From: Amaricoccus sp.
Lineage (GTDB): Bacteria > Pseudomonadota > Alphaproteobacteria > Rhodobacterales > Rhodobacteraceae
Length of the DNA: 47,151 nt
Assembly: GCF_017995835.1 (NCBI RefSeq)
Contig: NZ_JAGOID010000013.1
Span: 1-47,151, forward strand
Reading direction: 5' to 3'
The position numbers and the translations under genes were made by a program. Positions within the stretch are counted from its first letter, which is position 1; each line of letters begins with the position of its first letter. Under the pieces are notes generated by a model. It saw only the letters and a list, made by a program, of their open reading frames with translations, had not been told where the DNA came from and did no database searches. Positions 8,373 to 16,796 of the stretch are shown here, piece by piece.

Positions 8373-10394
8373 ATGCTGCGGTCCCAACTCACCCAGACGC
8401 TCTCCATCTCCGGGATGCGCCTTGCCGCCCTTCGGGATCTGCCGGCGGCCTCGAAGATCGCCCTCGGCATCCTGCTCGTGGTCTGCCTCTCCGCGGTATT
8501 CGCGCCGCTGCTCGCGAACTTCGATCCGCTGGCCACCGGCCTGACGCCCGGCCCGGCCGCGCCCGACGCGACGCACTGGTTCGGCACCGACCGGCAGGGC
8601 AGGGACATCTATTCCCGCCTGCTCTATGGCGCGCGGTATTCGCTCGTCATCGGCCTCGCGGCCACCGCCGTGGCGCTGGTCGCCGCCTCCGTCCTCGGCG
8701 CAATCGCGGCGACCGCCGGCAAGTGGACCTCCGAGGCGCTGATGCGCGTCCTCGACATGGTGATGTCCTTTCCCGGCATCGCGCTCGCGGTGGCCTTCGT
8801 CAGCGTCTTCGGCCAGTCCCTGCCGGTTCTGGTGCTGACCATCGCCTTCCTCTACACGCCGCAGCTCACGCGTGTGATCCGCGCCAACATCATCGGCCAG
8901 TACGGCGAGGACTATGTCGCCGCCGTGCGGGTCATGGGCGCCTCGACGCCGCGCATCCTGATGCGGCATGTCGCGCGCAACTGCCTCGCGCCGATCCTGG
9001 TCTTCGCGACCGTGCTGGTCGCCGACGCCATCGTCTTCGAGGCCTCGCTGTCCTTCATCCAGGCCGGCGTGCCCGACCCGGAGCCGTCCTGGGGCAACGT
9101 CATGTCGGCGGGGCGGCAACTCGTCATGTCCGGCGCGTGGTGGCCCACCTTCTTCGCCGGTCTCCTGATCACCACCACCGTCCTGGCGCTCAACATCCTG
9201 GCCGAAGGCATGACCGACGCCATGGCCGCGCCGCGAGCCCGCTCGCGGGTCAACGCCGCCGCCGTCGAGGCCGGTATCGTGATGCTGGAAGCCTCCGAAG
9301 GCGTCCCGCCGGAAGGGCTGACGCAGAAGCTGACGGAGGCGTTCGAGCCGGTCGTGCCGCTGCACCAGCGCCTCGATCAGCTTCGCGGGGTCGAACTGGC
9401 GCGCACCGACCGGCGGATCTACGAGGGCGACGCCGCGCCGCTGCTGGAGGTGCGCAACCTCAGCATCGGCTTCGCGCGGCACGGCAAGATCAATGTCGTC
9501 GACAACATCTCCTTCTCCGTGCGCCCTGGCGAAACGCTCGCCCTGGTCGGCGAATCCGGCTGCGGCAAGTCGATCACCTCGCTCGCCATCATGGGCCTGC
9601 TCGGGCCGAAGACCGTGATCGGCGGCGAGATTCTCTTCGAGGGCAGGAACCTGCTGACCATGAGCGCGCGCGAACGCGACGCCCTGCGCGGCCGCGGCAT
9701 CGCGATGATCTATCAGGACGCGCTCTCCTCGCTCAATCCGGCGATGCTGATCAGCGCGCAGATGCGCCAGCTCACCAGCCGGGGCGGCACGCGCAGCGCG
9801 TCGGACCTGCTGAGACTGGTGGGCCTCGATCCGGAACGGACGCTCAACTCCTATCCGCACGAGCTTTCGGGCGGCCAGCGCCAGCGCGTTCTGATCGCCA
9901 TGGCGCTGACCCGCGATCCCAAGCTCATCATCGCCGACGAGCCGACCACGGCCCTCGACGTCACGGTGCAGAAGCAGGTGATCGAGCTCTTGGACCGGCT
10001 GCGCCGGGAACTGGGCTTCGCCATGATCTTCGTCTCGCACGACCTCGCGCTCGTCGCCGAGATCTCGCACCGGATCGCGGTCATGTATGCCGGGCAGCTG
10101 ATCGAGCAGGGCAGCACCCGCGACATCCTCACCCACCCGGTGCACGAATACACCCGCGGGCTGCTCGGCGCGGTGCTGAGCATCGAGGCGGGCGCCGCGC
10201 GGCTGCACCAGGTCCCCGGCACCGTGCCCTCGCCGGCCGAGTTCCCGCCCGGCGACCGGTTCGCGCCGCGCTCGTTCAACCCGCGCCGCAACGCCGGGGT
10301 CACCCCCGTCATGCGGCAGATCCCCGGGACCGAGCACTACTATGCCGCCCACCCCGATGACGCGCCGATCGCGCCCAGGGAGGAATTCGCATGA
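8373..10394 (+). CDS. ABC transporter permease-ATPase fusion (DppC-DppD type)
   Basis: A 673-residue natural fusion. Residues about 1-290 form a DppC-like permease, with FGTDRQGRDIYSRLLYGAR near 70 and the EAA loop AVRVMGASTPRILMRHVARN near 185. After a linker of about 60 residues, residues about 360-640 form an ATPase with Walker A GESGCGKS, signature LSGGQRQR and Walker [13 protein letters not shown], plus a C-terminal oligopeptide-type extension. The ATG at 8373 was chosen because an earlier in-frame start overlaps the previous gene. The stop overlaps the next ATG (ATGA, 10391-10394). From memory, SiaG of the corynebacterial sialic acid importer has the same fused layout. Confidence 0.9.
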   Translation: MLRSQLTQTLSISGMRLAALRDLPAASKIALGILLVVCLSAVFAPLLANFDPLATGLTPGPAAPDATHWFGTDRQGRDIYSRLLYGARYSLVIGLAATAVALVAASVLGAIAATAGKWTSEALMRVLDMVMSFPGIALAVAFVSVFGQSLPVLVLTIAFLYTPQLTRVIRANIIGQYGEDYVAAVRVMGASTPRILMRHVARNCLAPILVFATVLVADAIVFEASLSFIQAGVPDPEPSWGNVMSAGRQLVMSGAWWPTFFAGLLITTTVLALNILAEGMTDAMAAPRARSRVNAAAVEAGIVMLEASEGVPPEGLTQKLTEAFEPVVPLHQRLDQLRGVELARTDRRIYEGDAAPLLEVRNLSIGFARHGKINVVDNISFSVRPGETLALVGESGCGKSITSLAIMGLLGPKTVIGGEILFEGRNLLTMSARERDALRGRGIAMIYQDALSSLNPAMLISAQMRQLTSRGGTRSASDLLRLVGLDPERTLNSYPHELSGGQRQRVLIAMALTRDPKLIIADEPTTALDVTVQKQVIELLDRLRRELGFAMIFVSHDLALVAEISHRIAVMYAGQLIEQGSTRDILTHPVHEYTRGLLGAVLSIEAGAARLHQVPGTVPSPAEFPPGDRFAPRSFNPRRNAGVTPVMRQIPGTEHYYAAHPDDAPIAPREEFA

Positions 10395-11209
10395 GCCCCG
10401 CAACCGAAGCCGGCCCCGTTATCGAACTGCGCGACGTCTGCGTGGATTTCCGCACCCGCGCCTCCACCCTGTTCCGGCCCCGGTCGATCCGGGCCGTCGA
10501 CCAGGTCTCGCTGGCGGTCCGTCCCGGCCGCACGCTCGGGATCGTCGGCGAATCCGGCTCGGGCAAGTCCACGGCGGCCAAGGTGCTGATCGGCCTTCTG
10601 GAGCCCAGCGCCGGGCAGGTGCTGTTCGAGGGCAAGCCGGTCGGCCACTTCGACGCCGCGACGCGCCGGCAGATCGGCCGGGTCGTCTCGGTGGTCTTTC
10701 AGGATCCGGCCACCGCGCTGAACGCCCGCATGCTCGTCCGCGACGCGCTGACCGATCCGCTGGAGGTGCACGGCATCGGAGACGCCGCCAGCCGTCAGGC
10801 GCGGGTGTCCGAGCTGGTTCAGCTGGTCGGGCTGCCGCAATCGGTGCTCGACGCCATCCCGGCGCAGCTCTCCGGCGGTCAGCGCCAGCGCGTCGCCATC
10901 GCCCGCGCCCTTGCGCTGGAGCCGCGGGTGATCGTCGCCGACGAACCGACCTCGGCGCTCGACGTCTCGGTGCGGGCGCAGATCCTCAACCTGCTGCAGG
11001 ATCTCAAGCGCCGACTCAATCTGGCGATGGTGTTCATCTCGCACGACATCCAGACGGTCCGTCACGTGTCGGACGACATCATCGTCATGCGCAACGGCAA
11101 GATCGTCGAATCCGGCCCAGGCGCACAGGTCATGCACAACCCGTCGCAGGACTATACCCGCACGCTGCTCGCGGCCGCGCCCAGCCTGCTGCACGCGCGC
11201 GCGTCCTGA
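10391..11209 (+). CDS. ABC transporter ATPase, DppF type
   Basis: A 272-residue nucleotide-binding subunit with Walker A GESGSGKS near residue 52, signature [18 protein letters not shown] near 160 and Walker B VIVADEPTSALD near 180, then the switch ISHDIQTVRHV. It would pair with the ATPase half of the preceding fusion to form the two-ATPase motor of the importer. Translation is coupled through an ATGA overlap with the preceding gene. Substrate is inferred from the downstream nan/nag genes. Confidence 0.92.
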   Translation: MSPATEAGPVIELRDVCVDFRTRASTLFRPRSIRAVDQVSLAVRPGRTLGIVGESGSGKSTAAKVLIGLLEPSAGQVLFEGKPVGHFDAATRRQIGRVVSVVFQDPATALNARMLVRDALTDPLEVHGIGDAASRQARVSELVQLVGLPQSVLDAIPAQLSGGQRQRVAIARALALEPRVIVADEPTSALDVSVRAQILNLLQDLKRRLNLAMVFISHDIQTVRHVSDDIIVMRNGKIVESGPGAQVMHNPSQDYTRTLLAAAPSLLHARAS

Positions 11210-11249
11210 CATACCTCCCACCCCGCAACCACCTGACAAGTTGGACAAG

Positions 11250-12173
11250 ATGACCAGAACCGACTTCCGCGGCATCGTTCCGCCCATCGTCACCCCGATC
11301 AATCCCGACGGCACGGTGAACTGCGCCGATCTGGAAAAGCTGGTCGAGCACCTGATCACCGCCGGCGTGCACGGGCTGTTCGTCATGGGCTCGACCGGCC
11401 AGGTCGCGTATCTCACCGACGCCGACCGGACCGCTATCGTCGAGACGGTTAGCCGCACGACGGCGGGGCGCGTTCCAGTCATCGCGGGCGCCATCGACTC
11501 CTCGCCCGCCCGCGTGATCCAGGGCGCCCGCGCCATGGTGACCGCCGGCGCCGACGCCATCGTCACGACCGCGCCCGTCTATGCCCTCAACGACGAAACC
11601 GAGATCGCGGACCATTTCCGCCTCGTGCGCGCCGCCATCGACGTGCCGCTCTTCGCCTATGACATTCCGGTCCGGGTGCATCGCAAGCTTTCGCCCGGGA
11701 TGCTGGTGCAGCTCGGCAAGGAAGGCGTCCTCGTCGGCGTCAAGGATTCCTCTGGCGACGACGTCAGCTTCCGGCGCCTGATCGCGATGAACAAGGCCGC
11801 GGGCCGTCCCCTCGCCCTCTTTACCGGGCACGAGGTCGTCGTCGACGCCATGGCGATGATCGGGGCGGACGGCGCGGTTCCGGGCCTCGCCAACGTCGAT
11901 GCCGGGGCCTACGTGCGGCTCTGGGAGGCGGCGACTTCGGGCGACATGGCCAAGGCCATCTCCGAGCAGGAATACCTCAACCGGCTGTTCGAGATCGTCT
12001 TCGTCGCCACCGGCCGGTCCGGGGACGCCGCCGGCGTCGGCGCGTTCAAGGTCGCCATGGCCGCCATCGGCCTGCTCAGCTCCGCCACGATGACCGCGCC
12101 GCTGAAGGACCTCGACGCAGCCACCATCGGCCGCATTCATGCGATCCTGAAGGACGTGGGCCTGCTGCGCTAG
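11250..12173 (+). CDS. nanA: N-acetylneuraminate lyase-like aldolase (DHDPS family)
   Basis: A 307-residue class I aldolase of the DapA/NanA family, expected to split N-acetylneuraminate into N-acetylmannosamine and pyruvate. With the ATG at 11250 the family residues are GSTG at 47-50, Tyr137 in FAYDIPVR and the Schiff-base Lys165 in VGVKDSSG, the same numbering as E. coli NanA. An in-frame TTG at 11241 would add three residues; neither start has a strong ribosome binding site. YDIPVR differs from the YNIPA of E. coli NanA. The NanA call rests on the adjacent nanE, nanK, nagB and nagA. A different 2-keto sugar acid is possible. Confidence 0.82.
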   Translation: MTRTDFRGIVPPIVTPINPDGTVNCADLEKLVEHLITAGVHGLFVMGSTGQVAYLTDADRTAIVETVSRTTAGRVPVIAGAIDSSPARVIQGARAMVTAGADAIVTTAPVYALNDETEIADHFRLVRAAIDVPLFAYDIPVRVHRKLSPGMLVQLGKEGVLVGVKDSSGDDVSFRRLIAMNKAAGRPLALFTGHEVVVDAMAMIGADGAVPGLANVDAGAYVRLWEAATSGDMAKAISEQEYLNRLFEIVFVATGRSGDAAGVGAFKVAMAAIGLLSSATMTAPLKDLDAATIGRIHAILKDVGLLR

Positions 12174-12199
12174 GGCAGGGCGGGCCGGGGGGAACGGTT

Positions 12200-12874
12200 A
12201 TGGACAAGCTGCAACGGCTTCGGGGCGGCCTCGTCGCCTCCTGCCAGCCGGTGGATGACGGGCCGATGGATCGCCCGGAGATCGTCGCGGCGATGGCGCA
12301 GGCCGCCGTCGCCGGCGGCGCGGTCGGCCTGCGGATCGAGGGGGTGGACAACCTTCGCGCCGTGCGCCCCACGGTGGACGTGCCGATCATCGGCATCGTC
12401 AAGACCGACCTGCCGGACAGCCCGGTGCGCATCACCGTCACGGTCGAGGATGCGCTCGCGCTGGCGGGGGCAGGGGCCGACATCATCGCCTATGACGCGA
12501 CGCCCCGCCCGCGCCCCGGCGCGCGCGAGGATGTCCTGGCGGCGATCCTCGCCAGCGGATGCCTCGCCATGGCCGACTGCTCCACGATCGCCGACGGCGA
12601 GACGGCGCTGGCCGCTGGCGCCGCGATCCTCGGCACGACGCTGTCGGGCTACACCGCGGAGACGGCGACCGGCGACGACGGGCCGGACCTCGGGTTGATC
12701 CGCGCCTTCCGCGGTCTCGGCGGCTTCGTGATGGCGGAGGGACGGGTGAACACGCCCGATCTGGCCGCGGCGGCGATGGCCGCCGGGGCGGACGCCGTCA
12801 CCGTCGGCAGCGCGCTGACGCGGCTCGAGATCGTCACGGGCTGGTTCGCCGAGGCCGTGCGGGGCAAGCGATGA
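12200..12874 (+). CDS. nanE: N-acetylmannosamine-6-phosphate 2-epimerase
   Basis: A 224-residue TIM-barrel epimerase converting ManNAc-6-phosphate to GlcNAc-6-phosphate in sialic acid catabolism. Family motifs are all present in order: GGLVASCQPV near the N-terminus, IIGIVKTDLPDSPVRIT, IIAYDAT, MADCST near residue 120 and GTTLSGYT near 147. GGGGGGAACGG precedes the ATG. The stop overlaps the next gene's start (ATGA). Family identification is secure. Confidence 0.93.
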   Translation: MDKLQRLRGGLVASCQPVDDGPMDRPEIVAAMAQAAVAGGAVGLRIEGVDNLRAVRPTVDVPIIGIVKTDLPDSPVRITVTVEDALALAGAGADIIAYDATPRPRPGAREDVLAAILASGCLAMADCSTIADGETALAAGAAILGTTLSGYTAETATGDDGPDLGLIRAFRGLGGFVMAEGRVNTPDLAAAAMAAGADAVTVGSALTRLEIVTGWFAEAVRGKR

Positions 12875-13731
12875 TCGAGGGGTTCGTCGTCGATCTCGGC
12901 GGCACCAAGACCGCCGCGGCCCGGGTGGTCGCCGACCGGATCGGGGACCGGCTCCAGGCCCCGACCGACGGGCAGGCGGGGTTGGAAGCCCAGCTCGATG
13001 CGATGGCCGCGCTGCTCGACCGGCTCGGCTACCGCGCCGGTCAACCCCTCGGCGTCGCGGTGGCCGGGCGCGTCGACGCGGCGGGGCGCTGGCACGCGGT
13101 CAACGCCGGCACCCTGGAGCGGATCGCGGGCGAGCCTCTGCTGGACCGCCTGCGCGCGCGCTTCGGCCCGGAGATCGCGCTCCGGAACGACGCCGCCGCC
13201 GCGGCGCTGGCCGAGGCGCGGCTCGGCGCCGGGCGCGGCGCCGAGCGGTTCGCCTATCTCACGGTCTCGACCGGCGTCGGCGGCGGCGTCGTACTGGACG
13301 GCCGCCTGCTGGCCAGCCGCGACGGACTCGCCGGTCACATCGGGTTCGTGTCGTCGTCGCTCGGCGATGATCCCTGCGGCTCGGGGCGCCACGGCACCGT
13401 GGAATCCGTCGCCGCCGGCCGGGCCATCGCCCGCGTCGCCGGAACGCCCGATGCGCGCGCGGCCTTCGCCGCGACCACGCCCCGGGCCGCCGCCGCCATA
13501 GATCGCTCGGCCCGGGCGATCGCCCGCCTCTGCGCGGATCTGCGGACGATCTTCGGGCTCGACCGGATCGCCATCGGCGGCAGCGTCGGCCTTGCGGAGG
13601 GCTATCTGCCGCGCGTGACCAACTATCTGGCCGAGGAGCCGGCGCTCTTCCGGGTCGAGCTCGTGCCGGCGGCCCTCGGTCAGGACAGCGCCCTCCTCGG
13701 GGCGCTCCTGCCGGACGGAGTTGAACGATGA
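12871..13731 (+). CDS. nanK: ROK-family N-acetylmannosamine kinase
   Basis: A 286-residue ROK sugar kinase, expected to phosphorylate ManNAc to ManNAc-6-phosphate. The N-terminal phosphate-binding motif is VVDLGGTKTAAA, the catalytic Asp lies in RNDAAAAALAEA (Asp107), and STGVGGGVVLDG and GLAGHIGF (His156) follow. The usual ROK zinc motif CxCGxxGCxE is degraded to CGSGRHGTVE (residues 169-178), leaving a single cysteine. The start is the ATG overlapping the nanE stop; an open frame continues far upstream but shadows nanE. It overlaps nagB by ATGA. Kinase family is certain, ManNAc specificity is from context. Confidence 0.9.
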   Translation: MIEGFVVDLGGTKTAAARVVADRIGDRLQAPTDGQAGLEAQLDAMAALLDRLGYRAGQPLGVAVAGRVDAAGRWHAVNAGTLERIAGEPLLDRLRARFGPEIALRNDAAAAALAEARLGAGRGAERFAYLTVSTGVGGGVVLDGRLLASRDGLAGHIGFVSSSLGDDPCGSGRHGTVESVAAGRAIARVAGTPDARAAFAATTPRAAAAIDRSARAIARLCADLRTIFGLDRIAIGGSVGLAEGYLPRVTNYLAEEPALFRVELVPAALGQDSALLGALLPDGVER

Positions 13732-14507
13732 AAGTCCTGATCTGCGAAAACCACGATGCCGCCGTCAGGCGCGCCGCCGGGTTGATCGCCGACCATGTCC
13801 GCGGGCGCGCCGACGCCGTCCTCGGACTCGCCACCGGCGGCACGATGCTGCCGCTCTACGAACGACTGGCGGCGCTTCATCGCGAGGGCCTGTCCTTCGC
13901 CGGGGTCACCACGTTCAACCTCGACGAATATGTCGGGCTCGCGCCCGACCATCCCGCGTCGTATCGCACCTACATGAACGACCTGCTGTTCCGGCACATC
14001 GACATCGACATCGCGCGCACGCACCTGCCGCGGGGCGACGCCGCCGACCCGACCGCCGAGGCCGTGCGCTACGAGGCGATGATCGCCGAGGCCGGGGGGC
14101 TGTCGCTGCAACTGCTGGGGGTCGGACGCAACGGCCATATCGGCTTTAACGAGCCGACCTCGTCGCTGGCCTCGCCGACCCGGATCAAGACCCTGACCGA
14201 GAGCACGCGGGCGGCCAACCGGCAATACTTCGGCCCGGACGAGACCCCGCCGGCCTATGCCATCACCATGGGCGTCGGCACCATCCTGGCGGCGCGCGAA
14301 TGCCTGCTGCTGGCGACCGGCGCGACCAAGGCCGAGGCCGTGGCCGCGATGGTCGAGGGACCGGTCGCCGCCGTCTGCCCGGCCTCGGCGTTGCAGATGC
14401 ACGCGCGCGCGACAGTGGTTCTCGACCGCGACGCCGCCGCCGGTCTGAAGCTGACGGACTACTATCAGAACGTTCACCCGGATGGCGAGGGAACCCCCTT
14501 TGACTGA
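13728..14507 (+). CDS. nagB: Glucosamine-6-phosphate deaminase
   Basis: A 259-residue enzyme that converts glucosamine-6-phosphate to fructose-6-phosphate and ammonium. Key motifs are LGLATGGT near residue 32, TFNLDEYVGL with the catalytic Asp at 66, and GVGRNGHIGFNEP with His137 and Glu142, matching E. coli Asp72, His143 and Glu148. Length is normal for the short bacterial form. It is translationally coupled to nanK by an ATGA overlap, and nagA follows with overlapping ends. Confidence 0.95.
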   Translation: MKVLICENHDAAVRRAAGLIADHVRGRADAVLGLATGGTMLPLYERLAALHREGLSFAGVTTFNLDEYVGLAPDHPASYRTYMNDLLFRHIDIDIARTHLPRGDAADPTAEAVRYEAMIAEAGGLSLQLLGVGRNGHIGFNEPTSSLASPTRIKTLTESTRAANRQYFGPDETPPAYAITMGVGTILAARECLLLATGATKAEAVAAMVEGPVAAVCPASALQMHARATVVLDRDAAAGLKLTDYYQNVHPDGEGTPFD

Positions 14508-15621
14508 GACGCTGATCCTGGCCGACCGGCTCTATGACGGCGTGCGGCCCGAACTCCAGCCCGACCGGGCCGTGGTCATCCGCGACGGAACGGTGGTCGC
14601 GCTCCGGCCCGCCACCGACGCCGACCGCGCGACGCCCGGCGCGATCCGCGCCGCGATCGCCGCCCCGGGGATGATCGACATCCAGATCAACGGCGCGGCC
14701 GACACCCAGTTCAACTTCGAGCCGACCGCGGCGGCGATCGCCCGCATCGCCCGAGGCGCGCGCCAGGGCGGCACCGCACACATCCTGCCCACCTTCATCA
14801 CCGCCCACGGCCAAGCCTATCTGACGGCGCTGGCCGCCGCGCGCCAGGCCATCGAGGCGGGCGCGCCCGGGGTGATCGGGGTGCATCTGGAAGGCCCGTT
14901 CCTGTCGCCGGCGCGGCCCGGCATCCACGACCGCACCGCCATCCGCCCGCTCGCCGAGGCCGACGTCGCCGCGCTCGAACGGGAGGCCGCGAGCTTCCCG
15001 GGCGTGATCCTGCTGACGCTGGCGCCGGAGTGTCAGGAGCCCGAACGCCTTCGGCGGCTTTCCGACGCCGGGATCATCCTGTTCGCCGGCCACTCCGAGG
15101 CCAAGGCCGAGCATCTGGAGCGGATCAGCGGCGCCACGCACCTGTGGAACGCCATGCCCGGCCCGGCCAGCCGCGCCACCGGCATCGTGTCCGAAGTGCT
15201 CGGCGGCGACCGCCTGTTCGCCGGCCTGATCGCGGACGGCCACCACGTCAGGCCGCATGCGCTGCGCATGTCGGTTCGCGCCGCGGCCGACCGGTTGTGC
15301 CTGGTGACCGACGCCATGCTGACGCTGGCGGGGACCATTCAGAGCTTCGATCTCGACGGCAAGCTGATCAAGCTGGCCGACGGTCGCCTGACCGGCCAGG
15401 ACGGGACGCTGGCCGGCGCCCATATCGCCATGGACGAATCCCTCCGCAACCTCGTCGATCTTGCCGGAATGGATCTGGTCGGCGCCTTGCGGATGGGATC
15501 GACGAACCCCGCGCGCGCCCTGCGCCTCGATCACGAACTCGGTCGGATCGCGCCCGGGACGCGGGCGTCGATCAGCCTCTTCGACGAGGCCCTGTCCACG
15601 CTCGCGGTGATTTCGGGGTAG
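14500..15621 (+). CDS. nagA: N-acetylglucosamine-6-phosphate deacetylase
   Basis: A 373-residue amidohydrolase that deacetylates GlcNAc-6-phosphate, feeding NagB. Visible signature residues are APGMIDIQINGA, the metal-binding Glu in HLEGPFLSP, LTLAPE, GHSEA, HLWNAM, the substrate His in IADGHHV and the catalytic Asp in LVTDAM. I chose the TTG at 14500 because GCGAGGGAA lies at ribosome-binding distance; an in-frame ATG at 14482 would add six residues without a good site. It is the last gene of the operon, and it ends before a strong stem-loop at 15656. Confidence 0.93.
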   Translation: MTETLILADRLYDGVRPELQPDRAVVIRDGTVVALRPATDADRATPGAIRAAIAAPGMIDIQINGAADTQFNFEPTAAAIARIARGARQGGTAHILPTFITAHGQAYLTALAAARQAIEAGAPGVIGVHLEGPFLSPARPGIHDRTAIRPLAEADVAALEREAASFPGVILLTLAPECQEPERLRRLSDAGIILFAGHSEAKAEHLERISGATHLWNAMPGPASRATGIVSEVLGGDRLFAGLIADGHHVRPHALRMSVRAAADRLCLVTDAMLTLAGTIQSFDLDGKLIKLADGRLTGQDGTLAGAHIAMDESLRNLVDLAGMDLVGALRMGSTNPARALRLDHELGRIAPGTRASISLFDEALSTLAVISG

Positions 15622-15655
15622 CGTCGGCAAGACGCCGATCGCGCCCGCCGCTGCC

Positions 15656-15682
15656 GTCCGGGCGCGATGCGCGCGCCCGGAC
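15656..15682. terminator. Stem-loop between convergent nagA and the arginase-like gene
   Basis: GTCCGGGCGCG and CGCGCCCGGAC form a perfect 11-bp stem with a 5-nt loop. It lies 34 bp past nagA and 89 bp past the stop of the convergent gene, so it could end transcription from both sides, although no T-run is present. Confidence 0.5.
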
Positions 15683-15771
15683 GCGAGACCGGCGCGACCT
15701 CCCGACGCACGGCCCGATCGGGAAGGCAGGCGTGACAGCCGCGCGGGATCCGTTTCGACCCGCGACTGGCT

Positions 15772-16638
15772 TCATGATCTCATGATGGGCAGCTCAGCGA
15801 GGCTGGTCTTCAGGCGCAGCATGTCCCAGGGCAGATGCTCGGTGATGGCAAGGCCGACCATGTCCGCCGCCGCGCCGACATCCTTCAGCAGGCGCACCGC
15901 CTGTTCGAGCCGCATCCGGCCCTGCTCGACCCCATCGAAGGCGCCCTCCGGCGCCCCCGGCCGGTTGAACAGCAACGGCGAAAAATGCGCCGGATCGAGG
16001 ACGTCGAGGTCGAAATGAACCGCGACATGCGTGATCCCTTCGCTCTCGATCCAGTCGAGGACCGGCCGGCTGCTGTCGGCAATCGCGGCCGGCGGAATGT
16101 GGCGCAGGCCCAGCTCCTTCAGGATCGGGTCCTCGGCCTCGTTCCATCCCCGCATGCCGGCGATCATCACGCACCGGGCATCCAGCTTTTCGAGCACTTC
16201 CGCCGTGAAAGCCTCGTCGCCCCGGCCGAGCAGCATGGCCAGCACATGCGCATGGGCATGCGAGAACTCGGCCGCGCTCATCACGTCGGGATGAGCGTCG
16301 AGCCAGAGGGCGCCCAGCTTTTCGCCATACTTGCGGCTCAGGTAGGCGATCGGCGCCAGATCAACGAGGCAGTCGCCGCCAAGCGTCACGATCCGGTCGG
16401 GTTCGTGCCGCTCGATGGCTGCGCGCGCCGCCCTTGCCTGTGACAGCAGGGCCGCGCGCCACTTGATGCCGTGCTCGACCGGCGGCGTTCTGCCGTCCGG
16501 TTCGGGAACCGCCACGGTTTCCTCGGGCCCGTCATGCGGCGGGGCGAGCCAGCGCAAGAGTTCGGCGCCGAAGCGATAGGCGGGTTCATCGCCGCCCTGC
16601 CACTGCGGCATGTTCAGTCGGAGCGTCGTGGAGGTCAT
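15772..16638 (-). CDS. Arginase/agmatinase/formiminoglutamase-fold protein
   Basis: A 288-residue ureohydrolase-fold enzyme, expected to hydrolyse a guanidino or related C-N bond with a dinuclear metal centre. The metal motifs are WLDAHPD and HFDLDVLDP, with a late ITEHLP. The first motif is LGGDC (Cys90) where arginase and agmatinase normally have GGDHS, so one metal ligand is changed. The frame is open 105 bp upstream of ATG 16638, but the family core starts soon after this ATG; the ribosome binding site is weak at both. It is convergent with nagA and stands alone. The substrate cannot be told from sequence. Confidence 0.85.
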   Translation of the reverse strand: MTSTTLRLNMPQWQGGDEPAYRFGAELLRWLAPPHDGPEETVAVPEPDGRTPPVEHGIKWRAALLSQARAARAAIERHEPDRIVTLGGDCLVDLAPIAYLSRKYGEKLGALWLDAHPDVMSAAEFSHAHAHVLAMLLGRGDEAFTAEVLEKLDARCVMIAGMRGWNEAEDPILKELGLRHIPPAAIADSSRPVLDWIESEGITHVAVHFDLDVLDPAHFSPLLFNRPGAPEGAFDGVEQGRMRLEQAVRLLKDVGAAADMVGLAITEHLPWDMLRLKTSLAELPIMRS

Positions 16639-16748
16639 CGGAAAATCAGGCTCGTTCGAGGCGGGGAGGTATCGCAACGAGCCTAGGTCTCCGGCGAGGG
16701 AAATGTCCACTGGCCGCCGTGCGGCCGGATCCGGCCCGGACATTCGAA

Positions 16749-16767
16749 GCGGCCGCGCCGCGGCCGC
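16749..16767 (-). terminator. Stem-loop downstream of flgI
   Basis: Two copies of the palindrome GCGGCCGC separated by GCC can form an 8-bp stem. It begins 30 bp past the flgI stop. No T-run follows, so a role in termination is only plausible. Confidence 0.35.
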
Positions 16768-16796
16768 CGTGATCGCCCCGGCAGCGGTCGCGCCGT

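Noticed and set aside
5713-8608. Very long minus-strand open frames opposite the transporter genes
   Set aside because: Products are Arg/His/Asp-rich without domains, and the plus strand codes for clear ABC transporter proteins.
16749-16767. Twin GCGGCCGC palindromes as a recombination site
   Set aside because: In DNA this rich in GC such palindromes arise easily, and nothing nearby suggests a recombinase.
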